Assembly (NCBI GenBank): GCA_022226955.1
Contig: CP092079.1
Location: 399,666 to 463,665, forward strand
Source of the DNA: Nitrospira sp.
GTDB lineage: Bacteria > Nitrospirota > Nitrospiria > Nitrospirales > Nitrospiraceae
Direction: 5' to 3'
DNA length: 64,000 nucleotides
Made by a program: the position numbers and the translations under genes. Shown here piece after piece: positions 17,901 to 27,241 of this stretch (positions are counted from its first letter, which is position 1; every line of letters begins with the position of its first letter). The notes under the pieces are model-generated. The model did not search any database and was not told the origin of the DNA. It saw nothing but the letters and a program-made list of their open reading frames with translations.

Positions 17901-20900
17901 GTGGTGGGATATTGTGCCAATACCGTGGCCTTGCGCATGGACCTTTCCGATATCGAGACGGGGGAACAACTTCTCCGTCTCGCTCGCCAGACCGTCTGTG
18001 AGGCCTACGACCATCAGGATGTGCCGTTCGAGCGGGTGATCGGTGCGCTCAAGGGACGACAGGCCGCCGGCTCGCCGCATGTGTTCAATATCATGATTGT
18101 GTGGGAGGACGATCCTCTCAGCGAGTTGCGTCTTGATGGATTGTCGGTCAGCCCTGTCCCGATCGACGATGTGGCGGTCGAACTCGATCTGACACTGTTG
18201 GTCGTTAATGGAGCCGATGGACTTGAGCTGGTGATGCTCTATGACCGGGCGCTGTTCGACGGTGGAACGGTCGATCGCATGCTCGCTCAGATCGAACTCC
18301 TCTTGAAAGGCCTGATAGAAAATCCCGGATCGCGTCTTCTGGAATTGCCGCTGCTGACACCGGATGAACGGCAGCAAATTGTGGTCGAGTGGAACCGCAG
18401 TGCGGTCGATGTGCGGCAGGCCACGTCGATTTTGCCGATGATCGAGGCTCGTCTCGCGCAGGTTCCTGAGAGAGCGGCCGTGGTGTGTGGGGAAGACCGG
18501 TTGTCCTATCGTGAACTCGCGGTGCGTGTGGACCGGCTGGCCAGGGCGGTGCGTGACGCCACGGGAGGGCGAAACGTTCGGGTTGGGTTGTGTGTCGATC
18601 GATCGACCTCCAGTCTCATCGGGATTCTCGGCATTCTGAAGGCCGGCGCGGCCTATGTGCCGCTCGATGCCCGTGCGCCGGAACAGCGCCAGCGATTGAT
18701 TCTCGAGGATGCCAGCGTTGCGCTTTTGGTAACGCAGCGCCATTTGCGAGCCGCTCTTCCCTACAGTGGCGGACCGGTCATTGAGCTGGAGTCGTTTACA
18801 GACGCCGAGTCTCCCAACAACACATTGATGGGGTGGCCGCAGCCGGCGCTCGATCATGCCGCCTATGTCATCTACACGTCAGGGTCGACGGGGCGGCCGA
18901 AGGGCGTGGAGATTACCCATGGCGCGCTCCTGCATTCGCTTCTGGCGCGGTTGCAGTATTACAACGATCCTGTCGAGTGCTGCCTTCTGACCTTTCCCAT
19001 TGCCTTCGATGGGTCTGTCACGAGTATTTTTTGGACCCTGCTGCATGCAGGGACTCTCGTCATCCCAACGGAAGACCATTATGGAGACCCGCATCAACTC
19101 GGAGCGTTGATTGCCCGCCATCAGGTGTCCCACGTCGTGCTCGTGCCATCGCTCTATGAAGCGATGCTGCGCGATGCCGCTGTCGCTGCCGCGCTCAAGT
19201 CTCTCCGGGTGGTGGTGTCTGCAGGAGAAAGCCTTCCTGTTTCCTTGTTGCGACGGCACTATGAACGTCTTCCGGAGGCGGCGCTGTATAACGAGTATGG
19301 GCCGACGGAGGCGACGGTGTGGTCGACGGTGTACCGAACGACGGGAACGGAGCTGGGCGGGCGCATCCCAATTGGAAAGCCCATTGCTGGCGCCGCTGTG
19401 TATGTGTTGGATGAGCGATTGTCTCCCGTTCCTGTCGGAGTGGTGGGAGAGATTGTGATCGGCGGGGCCGGTTTGGCGCGTGGGTATCTGAATCGTCCAG
19501 AGTTGACGAGCGCCAGGTTTCTCCCCAATCCATTTGTGCCGGGAGCCCGCGTCTATCGGACGGGCGATCTCGGTGTGCTGCGTCAGGATGGGAATATCGA
19601 GTATATTGGGCGCGCAGACAGCCAAGTGAAAGTGCGGGGATATCGCATCGAGCTTGGCGACATTGAGTTGGCCCTGCGTGGGTTGCCGGGTGTCCGTGCT
19701 GCGGCAGCGGTTGTGCGAGAGGATATGGCAGTCGGCCCAAGTCTCATCGCGTTTGTGACATCCGATCAGACGCCGGGCTCAGCAAGCCCCTATTTGCATG
19801 AATTGCTCAAGCGGATGCTTCCCTCCTATATGGTTCCTGCCGCTGTATTTACGGTCGATGCCATCCCGTCCCTCTCCAACGGCAAAGTCGACCGGCGGGC
19901 GCTTCAAGAATACACCTGTGGCGAGAGCCGGAACGACCAGGCGTTCGTTCGCGCGCGCGATCCGATTGAACAGGGCCTGCTTGAAATTTGGCGCGATGTA
20001 TTGGGGGAACAGTCGATCGATATCCATCGCAACTTCTTTTCCTTGGGCGGCCATTCGCTCATCGCCACGCAAGTCGTGTCGCGCATTCGCGATGTGTTTC
20101 GCGTAGAACTGCCGTTGCGCGCGATGTTCGAGTCGCCGACGATTGCCGGCATCGCGGCGTTGATTCGCGTGGAACAGCATCGGGGCAATGCGCCGGCGCC
20201 ACTGCCGCCGATTGTGCCGGTTTCGCGCGAGAGGTCGCTGCCGCTGTCATTTTCGCAGCAACGAATGTGGTTCGTTCAGCAGTTGGCGCCGGAAGCGACG
20301 GCGTATAATCTGCTGTTCGTGTCACGGCACAAAGGCGCGTTGAGCGTGCCCGTGGTCAGGCAGGTTGTGAATGTGCTCTCTCAGCGCCACGAAGCGTTTC
20401 GAACGACCTTTGCGATGACCGGGGCCGGCCTGGAGCAGCGGATCGCGCCGTGGGATTCTCCTCACCTGGTTGAAATCGACCTTCGCAGAATTCCGGCGGA
20501 TCGACGAGAGGCCGAAGCGCGGCGGCTGGCTGAATTGGAAGGGGCTCGTCCGTTTGATCTTGAGAAAGGGCCGCTTGCGAGAATCTCGTTGATTACTCTC
20601 GATCAAGACGATCATTTGATTGTGCTCAATCTGCATCATATTGTTGGCGATCAATGGTCTTTCGGCATTCTCGGGCGCGATTTCGCCGCATACTATAATG
20701 CGCTCTGCCAGGGGCAGCCGTTGCCTGAAATGGCTTCGCCTATCCAGTACGCGGACTACGCGGTCTGGCAGCGCCGGTGCATGACGGAAGCGGTCTTAGC
20801 CGCGCAAGAACAGTATTGGACGAATACGTTGGAGCAGCTTCCCCTGCTGCATCTTCCGACGGACTTTCCAAGGCCGGCCGTTCAAACATTCGAGGGAGGA

Positions 20901-23900
20901 CTGTGCGCGGTCGATATTCCGGATGCCTTGATCCAACGGCTGAAACAGTTCAGCGCCGATCAGCACATGACTCCCTTTATGACGATGCTGGCGTGCTTCC
21001 AGCTGCTCTTGAGCCGCTATACGGGGCAGGTGGATGTGGCCGTCGGCTGTCCGATTGCGAACCGGACACATAGCTCGATGGAGCAGCTGATCGGAACCTT
21101 CGTCAATACCCTGGTGCTTCGGGTCGATCTCGGTGGCAACCCTCTGGTGACGGATGTGCTCGGGCGTGTGAAGACTGCCGCGCTGGGCGCGTTTGCCAAC
21201 CAAGACTATCCGTTCGACAAGCTGGTGGAAAGCCTTCAGGTCGAACGCGATGCGAGCATGGCGCCGTTGGTCCAGGTGTTGTTCAACATGGTCAATGCGC
21301 CGATCGGAGATATTCAGCTGTACGGATTGGAGTGGGAGCCCTTCGAGGTCGAGACCGGTTCGGCTCAGTTCGATTTGAGCCTGTCCATCGAGTTGGAAGT
21401 CGCCAAGAAGGTCTACTTCACATTCAACTCCGCCTTATTCTCGCGCGAGACGGTCGAGCGCTTGGCCGGACATTATCTCAGGTTGATGGAGAGTGTCATG
21501 TCGAACCCGCAGGCGCGGGTGTCCGAGCTGAAGATGCTGGGGGAGGCGGAACGGACGCGCATTCTGTATGACTGGAACCGGACGGCCGCGGAGTATCCAC
21601 ATACGGATTGCCTGCCTGAGCATATCGAAAGGCAGGCGGAAGAAGTTCCTGACGCGATTGCGGTTTCAATGGAGAACCGCGCGCTCACCTATCGCGATCT
21701 CAACGGGCAGGCCAACCAGCTGGCTCGGGCGTTGCGGGCCATCGGCGTTTCTTCGGGGGTGGCTGTCGGCGTGTGCCTGGAGCGATCAGTGGACATGGTC
21801 CCAGTGTTACTCGCGGTCATGAAGGCCGGGGGATGTTATGTTCCGCTCGACCCCGATTACCCTCGCGATCGCGTTCGGTTTATGGTGGAAGATTCCGGAG
21901 CCCCGCTAGTCATCACGACCACGGCATTGTCCGATCGTTTCAGCGGCCAGTCATGCCGTGTCTGGTGTCTGGATCGCGAGGGGCGCGCCTTTCCGGCGGA
22001 CGATGCGCATAATCTTCCACCCTCGGCTTCCGGTTCCGATCTCGCGTACATTCTCTATACCTCGGGATCGACCGGGCAGCCCAAGGGTGTGGAAATACAG
22101 CATCGTTCTCTGATGAATTTCCTCTGGGCCATGAAGCGCCAGCCCGGCTGTACTCGAGGCGACATTGTGCTCTCCGTGACGACCCTGTCGTTCGACATTG
22201 CGGGGCTGGAGCTCTATCTCCCGCTTCTTGTCGGAGGGCGAGTTGAGATTGTCAGCCGGGCGGTTGCTACAGATGGACATAAGCTTCGAGACACGCTTGA
22301 ACGAGTCCGGCCGACCATCATGCAGGCAACGCCCGCAACCTGGCGGCTTCTCCTTGAGACGGGATGGGCCGGCAGTTCGACGCTGACCGCTCTGTGCGGC
22401 GGCGAAGCGCTTCCGCAGGATCTTGCGCGTGCGTTGGGAAGCAGAACGCAGGCGCTCTGGAACATGTATGGCCCGACGGAAACGACGATCTGGTCAACGG
22501 TCGAACGAATCACTGCAACGTCTCCTGAGATCACCATTGGCCGTCCGATCGCGAATACAGACCTGTACGTGCTTGATCCATATTTACAACCGGTTCCGGT
22601 TGGGGTCGCCGGAGAAATCTATATCGGAGGGGATGGCGTTGCGCGAGGGTACCATGGCCGCGCGGACCTCACGGCAGATCGATTTATTCCTCATCCGTTC
22701 TCCGCTCATTTGGGCGCCAAGCTCTACCGCACGGGCGATCTCGGCCGCTATCGAACCGATGGAAAGATTGTCCATCTGGGGCGAATCGATCATCAGGTCA
22801 AGATCCGAGGATTCCGTATCGAGCTCGGTGAAATCGAAGCGATTCTCGGCCGCCATCCAAAGATCAAACAAACCGTTGTGACGGCGCGCGACGATCAGCA
22901 TGGCTTCAAGCAGTTGGCCGCGTATATGGTGGTACAGGACGGGCAGGTGGCAGGGGCGGAAGAGCTGCGGTCTTTCCTACGGGCGGTGTTGCCGGAATAT
23001 ATGGTGCCGTCGTTTTTTGTTTTCCTTGAGGCGTTCCCCTTAACGGCGAATAAGAAAATCGATGTGCGAGCGTTGCCGCAGCCGGAGGCGTCGGGGCATC
23101 CGGCCGGCCAGCCGCATGTCGGTCCTCGGAACGGGATGGAGGTTCAGCTGACGGCGCTGTGGCAACAGGTTCTTGAGGTGCAGGAGATCGGGATTCACGA
23201 CAATTTCTTCGATCTTGGCGGACATTCCCTCAAGGCGGCGCAGCTGTTCTATCAGATGGAGGTCGTGTTCGGAAAGCAACTGCCTCTCGCCACATTGTTT
23301 CAAGCACCCACGATAGCTGAATTAGCCGCTGTCTTGGCCAAAGCGAGTTGGGTGCCTCTGTGGCAGTCCCTAGTTGCGATACAGCCGAGCGGAACTGGCA
23401 TCCCGTTGTTTATGGTGCCGGGCGTTGGAGGAAACGTGCTCGTTTTTGCAAAGCTGGCACGTATTCTCGGAGCCGCGCAGCCGTTCTATGGATTGCAGGC
23501 GAGAGGGCTCGATGGAAAGGAAACGCCGTTCGCCTCGGTGCCGGAGATGGCTGCGCACTATGTGCAGGAAGTGCGACGCATGCATCCCTCTGGACCGTAT
23601 CTGATTGGAGGCGTCTGTACCGGTGGACTGATCGGGTATGAAATGGCGAGGCAGCTCACCGCGTTAGGTTGTCAGGTTACCCTTTTCATGATGGACACAT
23701 GGCATCCGGACTCGTACGACAGATACAAGCATCGTCTAGTGGCAAAAGCATTTATGTCTGTGATCGTGCTGGGCAAGATTGCCGGAGATATTCGACGCAT
23801 CGCGCGGTTGCCGATGAGCGAATGGTGGACCACGTTTGTCCGCAAGACGCAGGTGGCATTGTCATTATTTTCACAGTCCCTCACCGATCATATCCAGGAT

Positions 23901-24224
23901 AGGGACTTCCAAGTGCAACGATTGACCGAGGCCACGCTCCTTGCCGTGGCTCGGTATCGAGTCTTGCCTACGGCTGCGCGGGTTGTGAATGTGGTGGCAT
24001 CCAATCGGCACATTGAAGATGTCATTCCAGACACGCGGCATCGGTGGCAGGAGTTAGGCGTCGAATCGAGCCGCACGGTGCATATTCCTGCGGAGGACTC
24101 TGGCCGCCTGTTCGTGTCGCCGTTCGTTGAAGAGCTTGCTGGCCATGTGCAGCACTATCTTGAGAAGAGCCCGGATCGGGCCGCAGGGGCGGAAGCGCCG
24201 ACTCGCACCAATCGGTCCGCATGA
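14913..24224 (+). CDS. Nonribosomal peptide synthetase, FAAL-ACP-C-A-PCP-C-A(Gly)-PCP-TE
   Basis: The 3103-residue lipopeptide synthetase has these domains: fatty-acyl-AMP ligase about 1-580 (YTSGSTATPRG near 174), ACP with phosphopantetheine Ser638, C1 about 713-1145, A1 about 1160-1660, PCP1 with Ser1715, C2 about 1776-2200, A2 about 2215-2715, PCP2 with Ser2772, and thioesterase about 2820-3085. My hand-read A2 code is D-I-L-Q-L-G-M-I-W-K, close to the known Gly code. A1 reads D-G-T-V-V-A-E-V-W-K, perhaps aromatic (Tyr-like), uncertain. The formal product is N-acyl-X-Gly. Oddities: C1 has HRLVSDG (Arg846 for the catalytic His), C2 has HHIVGDQ (Gln1914 for Gly), and the TE has GVCTGG (Cys2902) and Asp2928 but Asp3062 where His is expected. 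It is the first gene of a three-gene operon. Confidence 0.93.
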   Translation: MSESVPISVRTLAELFAYRCEQAGSGLAYAYLKDIAEIDRQLTWGDLAGEVNALAKALGARVEPGARALLMYPPGLEVVVAFWACIQAGLVPVPAPAPDPIRRKHSLSRLQAILDDAQATLILTTAGIQAQCAEQSLVAADRQIHWLATDQPAGEEWPSLGHRVSMSDLAYLQYTSGSTATPRGVMISHGNVLAQCEAIRQAAGVDAGSRSLCWLPYFHDYGLVHGILAPFYAGIPAFLLSPLTFLRRPLRWLEAIDRWDITHSGAPSFAYEACVKAYQKQPDWSGDLARWAVASCGAEPIHRRMIAAFTQTFAPHGFQGNAFMPAYGLAEATLVVSSTSRSETPHTITVDSAALESHRVEVRNPDQAGARELVGCGRPLPGSRVMIVEPGSGTECAAGQVGEIWVSSPSVALGYWRRTEATVETFNAQVSGRPSEPFLRTGDLGFFSEDQLVITGRLKDLIILNGRNIYPHDLEAAIETCHPMVRNGGCVAFSVDVDEIERLIIVLEVDRQQDLQADEVATAVRVTLAERFEVPVWGVVLVRHGTIPKTSSGKVQRQACRTAYLDQSLAVVAAQMLIVEEAVADSSSGFDGSQQGHDPFTNDGTIAAYVKRAFAEQSGLPVSAIEAGTPLVNIGLDSLGTSLVKNRLEQEFGVELSFGQLFGQGTVRDLEAYLLASRSEAPSGAESRVRLQGGTAELAESSLLQEGGEVGRHPLSCSQERLWFLEQVQPGSALNHISIGMRLAGPLDLPAFTAGIQELVQRHDILRMGFASVGEVPYQATSAGAVAKVSRISLREISPLNRDAEIRRRVREEVLVPFDLGNPPLLRVLLLELGDGEHLCILTVHRLVSDGWSLRVLCRELAKHYLSRSDDREIGGSHSQRSYLDFSQWQRDQLESERYVAQTDYWQRQLDRMPSLLDLPSDRPRPHVPRFQGGSRVRALSKSMAEDLGAFCSRQGTTKFMTIYSALCAWLRRATRTTDIVVGTVLANRRQSQWQDVVGYCANTVALRMDLSDIETGEQLLRLARQTVCEAYDHQDVPFERVIGALKGRQAAGSPHVFNIMIVWEDDPLSELRLDGLSVSPVPIDDVAVELDLTLLVVNGADGLELVMLYDRALFDGGTVDRMLAQIELLLKGLIENPGSRLLELPLLTPDERQQIVVEWNRSAVDVRQATSILPMIEARLAQVPERAAVVCGEDRLSYRELAVRVDRLARAVRDATGGRNVRVGLCVDRSTSSLIGILGILKAGAAYVPLDARAPEQRQRLILEDASVALLVTQRHLRAALPYSGGPVIELESFTDAESPNNTLMGWPQPALDHAAYVIYTSGSTGRPKGVEITHGALLHSLLARLQYYNDPVECCLLTFPIAFDGSVTSIFWTLLHAGTLVIPTEDHYGDPHQLGALIARHQVSHVVLVPSLYEAMLRDAAVAAALKSLRVVVSAGESLPVSLLRRHYERLPEAALYNEYGPTEATVWSTVYRTTGTELGGRIPIGKPIAGAAVYVLDERLSPVPVGVVGEIVIGGAGLARGYLNRPELTSARFLPNPFVPGARVYRTGDLGVLRQDGNIEYIGRADSQVKVRGYRIELGDIELALRGLPGVRAAAAVVREDMAVGPSLIAFVTSDQTPGSASPYLHELLKRMLPSYMVPAAVFTVDAIPSLSNGKVDRRALQEYTCGESRNDQAFVRARDPIEQGLLEIWRDVLGEQSIDIHRNFFSLGGHSLIATQVVSRIRDVFRVELPLRAMFESPTIAGIAALIRVEQHRGNAPAPLPPIVPVSRERSLPLSFSQQRMWFVQQLAPEATAYNLLFVSRHKGALSVPVVRQVVNVLSQRHEAFRTTFAMTGAGLEQRIAPWDSPHLVEIDLRRIPADRREAEARRLAELEGARPFDLEKGPLARISLITLDQDDHLIVLNLHHIVGDQWSFGILGRDFAAYYNALCQGQPLPEMASPIQYADYAVWQRRCMTEAVLAAQEQYWTNTLEQLPLLHLPTDFPRPAVQTFEGGLCAVDIPDALIQRLKQFSADQHMTPFMTMLACFQLLLSRYTGQVDVAVGCPIANRTHSSMEQLIGTFVNTLVLRVDLGGNPLVTDVLGRVKTAALGAFANQDYPFDKLVESLQVERDASMAPLVQVLFNMVNAPIGDIQLYGLEWEPFEVETGSAQFDLSLSIELEVAKKVYFTFNSALFSRETVERLAGHYLRLMESVMSNPQARVSELKMLGEAERTRILYDWNRTAAEYPHTDCLPEHIERQAEEVPDAIAVSMENRALTYRDLNGQANQLARALRAIGVSSGVAVGVCLERSVDMVPVLLAVMKAGGCYVPLDPDYPRDRVRFMVEDSGAPLVITTTALSDRFSGQSCRVWCLDREGRAFPADDAHNLPPSASGSDLAYILYTSGSTGQPKGVEIQHRSLMNFLWAMKRQPGCTRGDIVLSVTTLSFDIAGLELYLPLLVGGRVEIVSRAVATDGHKLRDTLERVRPTIMQATPATWRLLLETGWAGSSTLTALCGGEALPQDLARALGSRTQALWNMYGPTETTIWSTVERITATSPEITIGRPIANTDLYVLDPYLQPVPVGVAGEIYIGGDGVARGYHGRADLTADRFIPHPFSAHLGAKLYRTGDLGRYRTDGKIVHLGRIDHQVKIRGFRIELGEIEAILGRHPKIKQTVVTARDDQHGFKQLAAYMVVQDGQVAGAEELRSFLRAVLPEYMVPSFFVFLEAFPLTANKKIDVRALPQPEASGHPAGQPHVGPRNGMEVQLTALWQQVLEVQEIGIHDNFFDLGGHSLKAAQLFYQMEVVFGKQLPLATLFQAPTIAELAAVLAKASWVPLWQSLVAIQPSGTGIPLFMVPGVGGNVLVFAKLARILGAAQPFYGLQARGLDGKETPFASVPEMAAHYVQEVRRMHPSGPYLIGGVCTGGLIGYEMARQLTALGCQVTLFMMDTWHPDSYDRYKHRLVAKAFMSVIVLGKIAGDIRRIARLPMSEWWTTFVRKTQVALSLFSQSLTDHIQDRDFQVQRLTEATLLAVARYRVLPTAARVVNVVASNRHIEDVIPDTRHRWQELGVESSRTVHIPAEDSGRLFVSPFVEELAGHVQHYLEKSPDRAAGAEAPTRTNRSA

Positions 24225-25855
24225 ACATGCGCATCCCAGGGTTCGTTTCGTTTCTCTTTCAGCGGTCACGTTCTGTCATGGCCATGATGGTCGGTGTGGG
24301 GGTGTTGTCGGGACTCTGCAGTGCGGGTGTGCTGGCCCTGATCAATCGCGTGTTGCACCAGCAGCCCAATCAGGCCGGGCTGCTCGCGCTGGGGTTTGTG
24401 GCAGCGGTTGCCGGGAAGCTCGCGACCCAGATCCTTTCGCAATTGGCCCTGACGCGCTTCGCTCAAGACACGACTCTCGATCTCTCCCTGACGCTCTGTC
24501 AAAAGATTCTTGCCTCTCCCTATCGACGCACCGAGAGGTACGGTCACGCGAATATCTTGGTGACGCTGACCGACGATGTCAGCATGCTGGCGTGGTCGAT
24601 TCAAAGTTTGCCGCAATTGGCGATGAATGTGGCTATTGTGGTTGGGTGCGGTGTCTATCTGCTCTGGCTGTCCTGGCCGACCTTTCTGCTCGTTGTGACC
24701 GCCACATTGCTGGGTGCCTGGGGGTATCATTGGTTGCATGCGCGGGCGTTTTCGACGATCTATTCTTCCCGTGAGGCCAGAGCTCAGCTCTTTAAGCATT
24801 TCCGGTCTTTGACAGAGGGGATCAAGGAATTGACCCTCCACAGGCAACGGCGCGCGGAGTTTCTCGATCACGAGATTCATGGGGCGGCCGATCTGTACCG
24901 GCAAACGAGTATCGAGGCATCCCGGCAATATGCGATTGCCGAGGCCTGGTCGCATTTCGCATTTTATTCCATGATCGGCGTGATCCTGTTTGTCTTCCCA
25001 TTGATGCTTCCACTGTCGACGGAATCATTAATCGGGTATGTCGTGGTCTTGCTGTATATGATGTCGCCCATTTGGGGGATCATCGGCATCTTGCCGACGA
25101 TCGAACGCGGGCAGGTTGCGTTTGAAAATATACAACGGCTGGGCGTGTCCTTGGACGAATCCGTCGAGCGCCGCGGCAACGTCGTTTCGACGGCGCCTGC
25201 GGGGCAATTACAATCGTTGATATTGGAATCCGTCACGTTTGAATATGCGGCAGACTGCCGCGGGAACGACCCGTTTTCGCTCGGTCCAATCAGCTTGACG
25301 CTGCGTCCCGGTGAATTGTCCTTTGTGATCGGAGGAAATGGCAGCGGGAAATCGACGTTCGTCAAGCTGCTTACCGGCTTGTATGTTCCGCACTCAGGTA
25401 CGGTGTCGTTGAACGGGACTGCGCTCTCGGATGCCAACCGCGAGTGGTATCGCGAGCATTTCTCGGTGGTGTTTTCAGACTTTTATTTATTTGAGAAACT
25501 GTTGGGTATTGAGGATGCGCGGATCCAGACCTCGGCGGCGGCGTATCTCTCTAGCTTGCAGCTCGACCATAAGGTCGAGGTCATGGAGCGCAAATTCTCA
25601 ACGATCGATTTATCCCAAGGGCAGCGAAAACGTCTGGCGTTGTTAACGGCGTATCTGGAGGACCGTCCCTTGTATGTGTTCGATGAGTGGGCGGCCGATC
25701 AGGATCCGTTGTACAAGGAAGTCTTCTATAGACAGCTATTACCGGAACTTCGCGCGCGAGGGAAAAGTGTGGTGGTCATTACGCATGATGACCGGTATTT
25801 CCATCTCGGGGATCGAGTGATCAAGCTGGAAAACGGGAAAGTCGTATCCTCCTGA
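24221..25855 (+). CDS. Cyclic-peptide-type ABC exporter (SyrD/PvdE family), fused membrane and ATPase domains
   Basis: The 544-residue half-transporter has about six membrane segments in residues 15-290 and an ATPase domain from about 325. Walker A is GGNGSGKST, the signature is LSQGQRKRL and Walker B is YVFDEWAADQDP. Length and wording (FDEWAADQDP) fit the exporters of siderophore and cyclic lipopeptide loci. Its ATG overlaps the NRPS stop (ATGA, 24221-24224), so the two are co-translated. It most likely moves the lipopeptide or its precursor across the inner membrane. No periplasmic or outer-membrane partner is encoded nearby. Confidence 0.92.
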   Translation: MNMRIPGFVSFLFQRSRSVMAMMVGVGVLSGLCSAGVLALINRVLHQQPNQAGLLALGFVAAVAGKLATQILSQLALTRFAQDTTLDLSLTLCQKILASPYRRTERYGHANILVTLTDDVSMLAWSIQSLPQLAMNVAIVVGCGVYLLWLSWPTFLLVVTATLLGAWGYHWLHARAFSTIYSSREARAQLFKHFRSLTEGIKELTLHRQRRAEFLDHEIHGAADLYRQTSIEASRQYAIAEAWSHFAFYSMIGVILFVFPLMLPLSTESLIGYVVVLLYMMSPIWGIIGILPTIERGQVAFENIQRLGVSLDESVERRGNVVSTAPAGQLQSLILESVTFEYAADCRGNDPFSLGPISLTLRPGELSFVIGGNGSGKSTFVKLLTGLYVPHSGTVSLNGTALSDANREWYREHFSVVFSDFYLFEKLLGIEDARIQTSAAAYLSSLQLDHKVEVMERKFSTIDLSQGQRKRLALLTAYLEDRPLYVFDEWAADQDPLYKEVFYRQLLPELRARGKSVVVITHDDRYFHLGDRVIKLENGKVVSS

Positions 25856-25872
25856 CCGTTGTCGAGAGGGGT

Positions 25873-26694
25873 GTGACGTTGGAACGCACGATGAGTCCCC
25901 AATCGGTCCGAGCGCAGCCGAGTATCAGGATGGAGTTCATCCCGATTCGCGAGCTTGTCAAGATTCCTGCCGAGCGCCGCCGGTCCCTTTCAGCCTCGAC
26001 AATCGACCTCTGGCCAGTGGCTCTTGCCATCGGTGAGGAGGCTGAGTACAACCGGTGCCTGGATTGGCTCGATCGACAGGAGCGGGCAAGGGCTGCGCGA
26101 TTGCTTCGACAGCAGGACCGCGAACGGTATGTGCTGGCTCACGGCGGATTGCGGTTTATCCTGGGGCGCTATCTCGGCCTCACGCCATCCCGCATCGAGT
26201 TCCGTACGACGGCTACGGGAAAGCCTGCCTTGGCAGGCCTCCGGTCTGAACAGACGACACTGACCTTCAATCTTTCGCATGCGCATGGCAATGCCCTCAT
26301 CGCGGTGGGACAGGGGCGGGCGGTCGGGGTCGATGTGGAAATGATCAGAGAAGACGTGGAAGCGCTCAAGCTGGCGGAACGGTTTTTTTCAAGCCGCGAG
26401 CAGCAGTACTTACGCGCCACTCCCCCTGCATCGCGCAGCCTGGAATTCTTTCATTACTGGGTTGCAAAAGAAGCGGTGTTGAAAGCCGAAGGGATTGGAT
26501 TAGCCTCGTTGCAGGCTTGTGAAATAGACTGGTCTCGTGGGTCGGCGCATGGCGGAGTATCGGTGGAACTCGGAGGCGGTTCTCTTCGGCCCTGGGTCGT
26601 CAGGACTCTGGATTGCGGCCCTGGGTGGGTGGGAGCGGTGGCGGCGCAAGGAGCTGATTGGACAATCCATCCCTGCCACGCAGATTCGGATTAA
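25873..26694 (+). CDS. 4'-phosphopantetheinyl transferase, Sfp type
   Basis: The 273-residue protein shows the Sfp signature VGVDVEMI near 155 (Mg2+-binding acids) and FHYWVAKEAVLKAEG near 195 (WxxKEA). It moves the phosphopantetheine arm from coenzyme A onto the carrier-domain serines, here probably Ser638, Ser1715 and Ser2772 of the adjacent NRPS. A GTG at 25873 with a GAGAGGGG site just upstream is the likely start; an ATG at 25891 is the alternative. It follows the exporter by 17 bp as the last gene of the operon and converges with tadA. Confidence 0.92.
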   Translation: MTLERTMSPQSVRAQPSIRMEFIPIRELVKIPAERRRSLSASTIDLWPVALAIGEEAEYNRCLDWLDRQERARAARLLRQQDRERYVLAHGGLRFILGRYLGLTPSRIEFRTTATGKPALAGLRSEQTTLTFNLSHAHGNALIAVGQGRAVGVDVEMIREDVEALKLAERFFSSREQQYLRATPPASRSLEFFHYWVAKEAVLKAEGIGLASLQACEIDWSRGSAHGGVSVELGGGSLRPWVVRTLDCGPGWVGAVAAQGADWTIHPCHADSD

Positions 26695-26729
26695 GCGCAA
26701 GACGCATCCGGGGCAGCGGAGGAATAGCC

Positions 26730-27206
26730 TTAGGGCGTCTCGCGGCGCCGTTGTCGAAAAAAATCTCGCAGCAAGACCTGGCTGTCACTTTCGCAGAGGC
26801 CTCCGGTTACAGCCACTCGGTGATTCAACCGAGTATCGGTCAGAATATCCATCAGCGATCCGCAGGCGCCGGCTTTAGGATCCCAGGCGCCAAACACAGT
26901 TCTGGCGATGCGCGATTGGACGATGGCGCCTGCGCACATCGGGCAGGGTTCCAGCGTGACATAGAGAATGCAGTCGATCAGCCGCCAGGTTCCCAGTGTG
27001 CTTGCCGCTTCTTGAATGACCACAATCTCAGCGTGTGCGGTCGGATCTTGCCTGGTTTCGCGGAGATTATGAGCCCGCGCCAGTATCTGTCCGTCGTGGA
27101 CCAGCAGCGCGCCAATGGGCACCTCCCCCAGTGCCGGAGCCAGCGCCGCCTGCTCCAGCGCTATGCGCATGAAGCGTTCGTCCTGTGCGGAATCGATGGT
27201 CATCAA
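26730..27206 (-). CDS. tadA: tRNA-specific adenosine deaminase TadA
   Basis: The 158-residue deaminase has the zinc site His58-Ala-Glu60 (DPTAHAEI) and Cys88/Cys91 (EPCPMCAGA). It converts the A34 wobble base to inosine. In this window the clear substrate is tRNA-Arg(ACG), encoded at 50515-50591. Length and motif spacing are normal. It lies downstream of the sigma/anti-sigma genes on the same strand but behind a hairpin, so it probably has its own promoter. Confidence 0.95.
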   Translation of the reverse strand: MMTIDSAQDERFMRIALEQAALAPALGEVPIGALLVHDGQILARAHNLRETRQDPTAHAEIVVIQEAASTLGTWRLIDCILYVTLEPCPMCAGAIVQSRIARTVFGAWDPKAGACGSLMDILTDTRLNHRVAVTGGLCESDSQVLLRDFFRQRRRETP

Positions 27207-27241
27207 TGCAGTGTTCCGTCTAGCCGCCGTTCGTCGAAGCT

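Noticed and set aside
17547-18857. A 436-codon open frame on the minus strand inside the NRPS
   Set aside because: It is the mirror of conserved condensation/adenylation codons on the plus strand, has no ribosome site and no recognisable motif. GC-rich codon bias creates such shadows.
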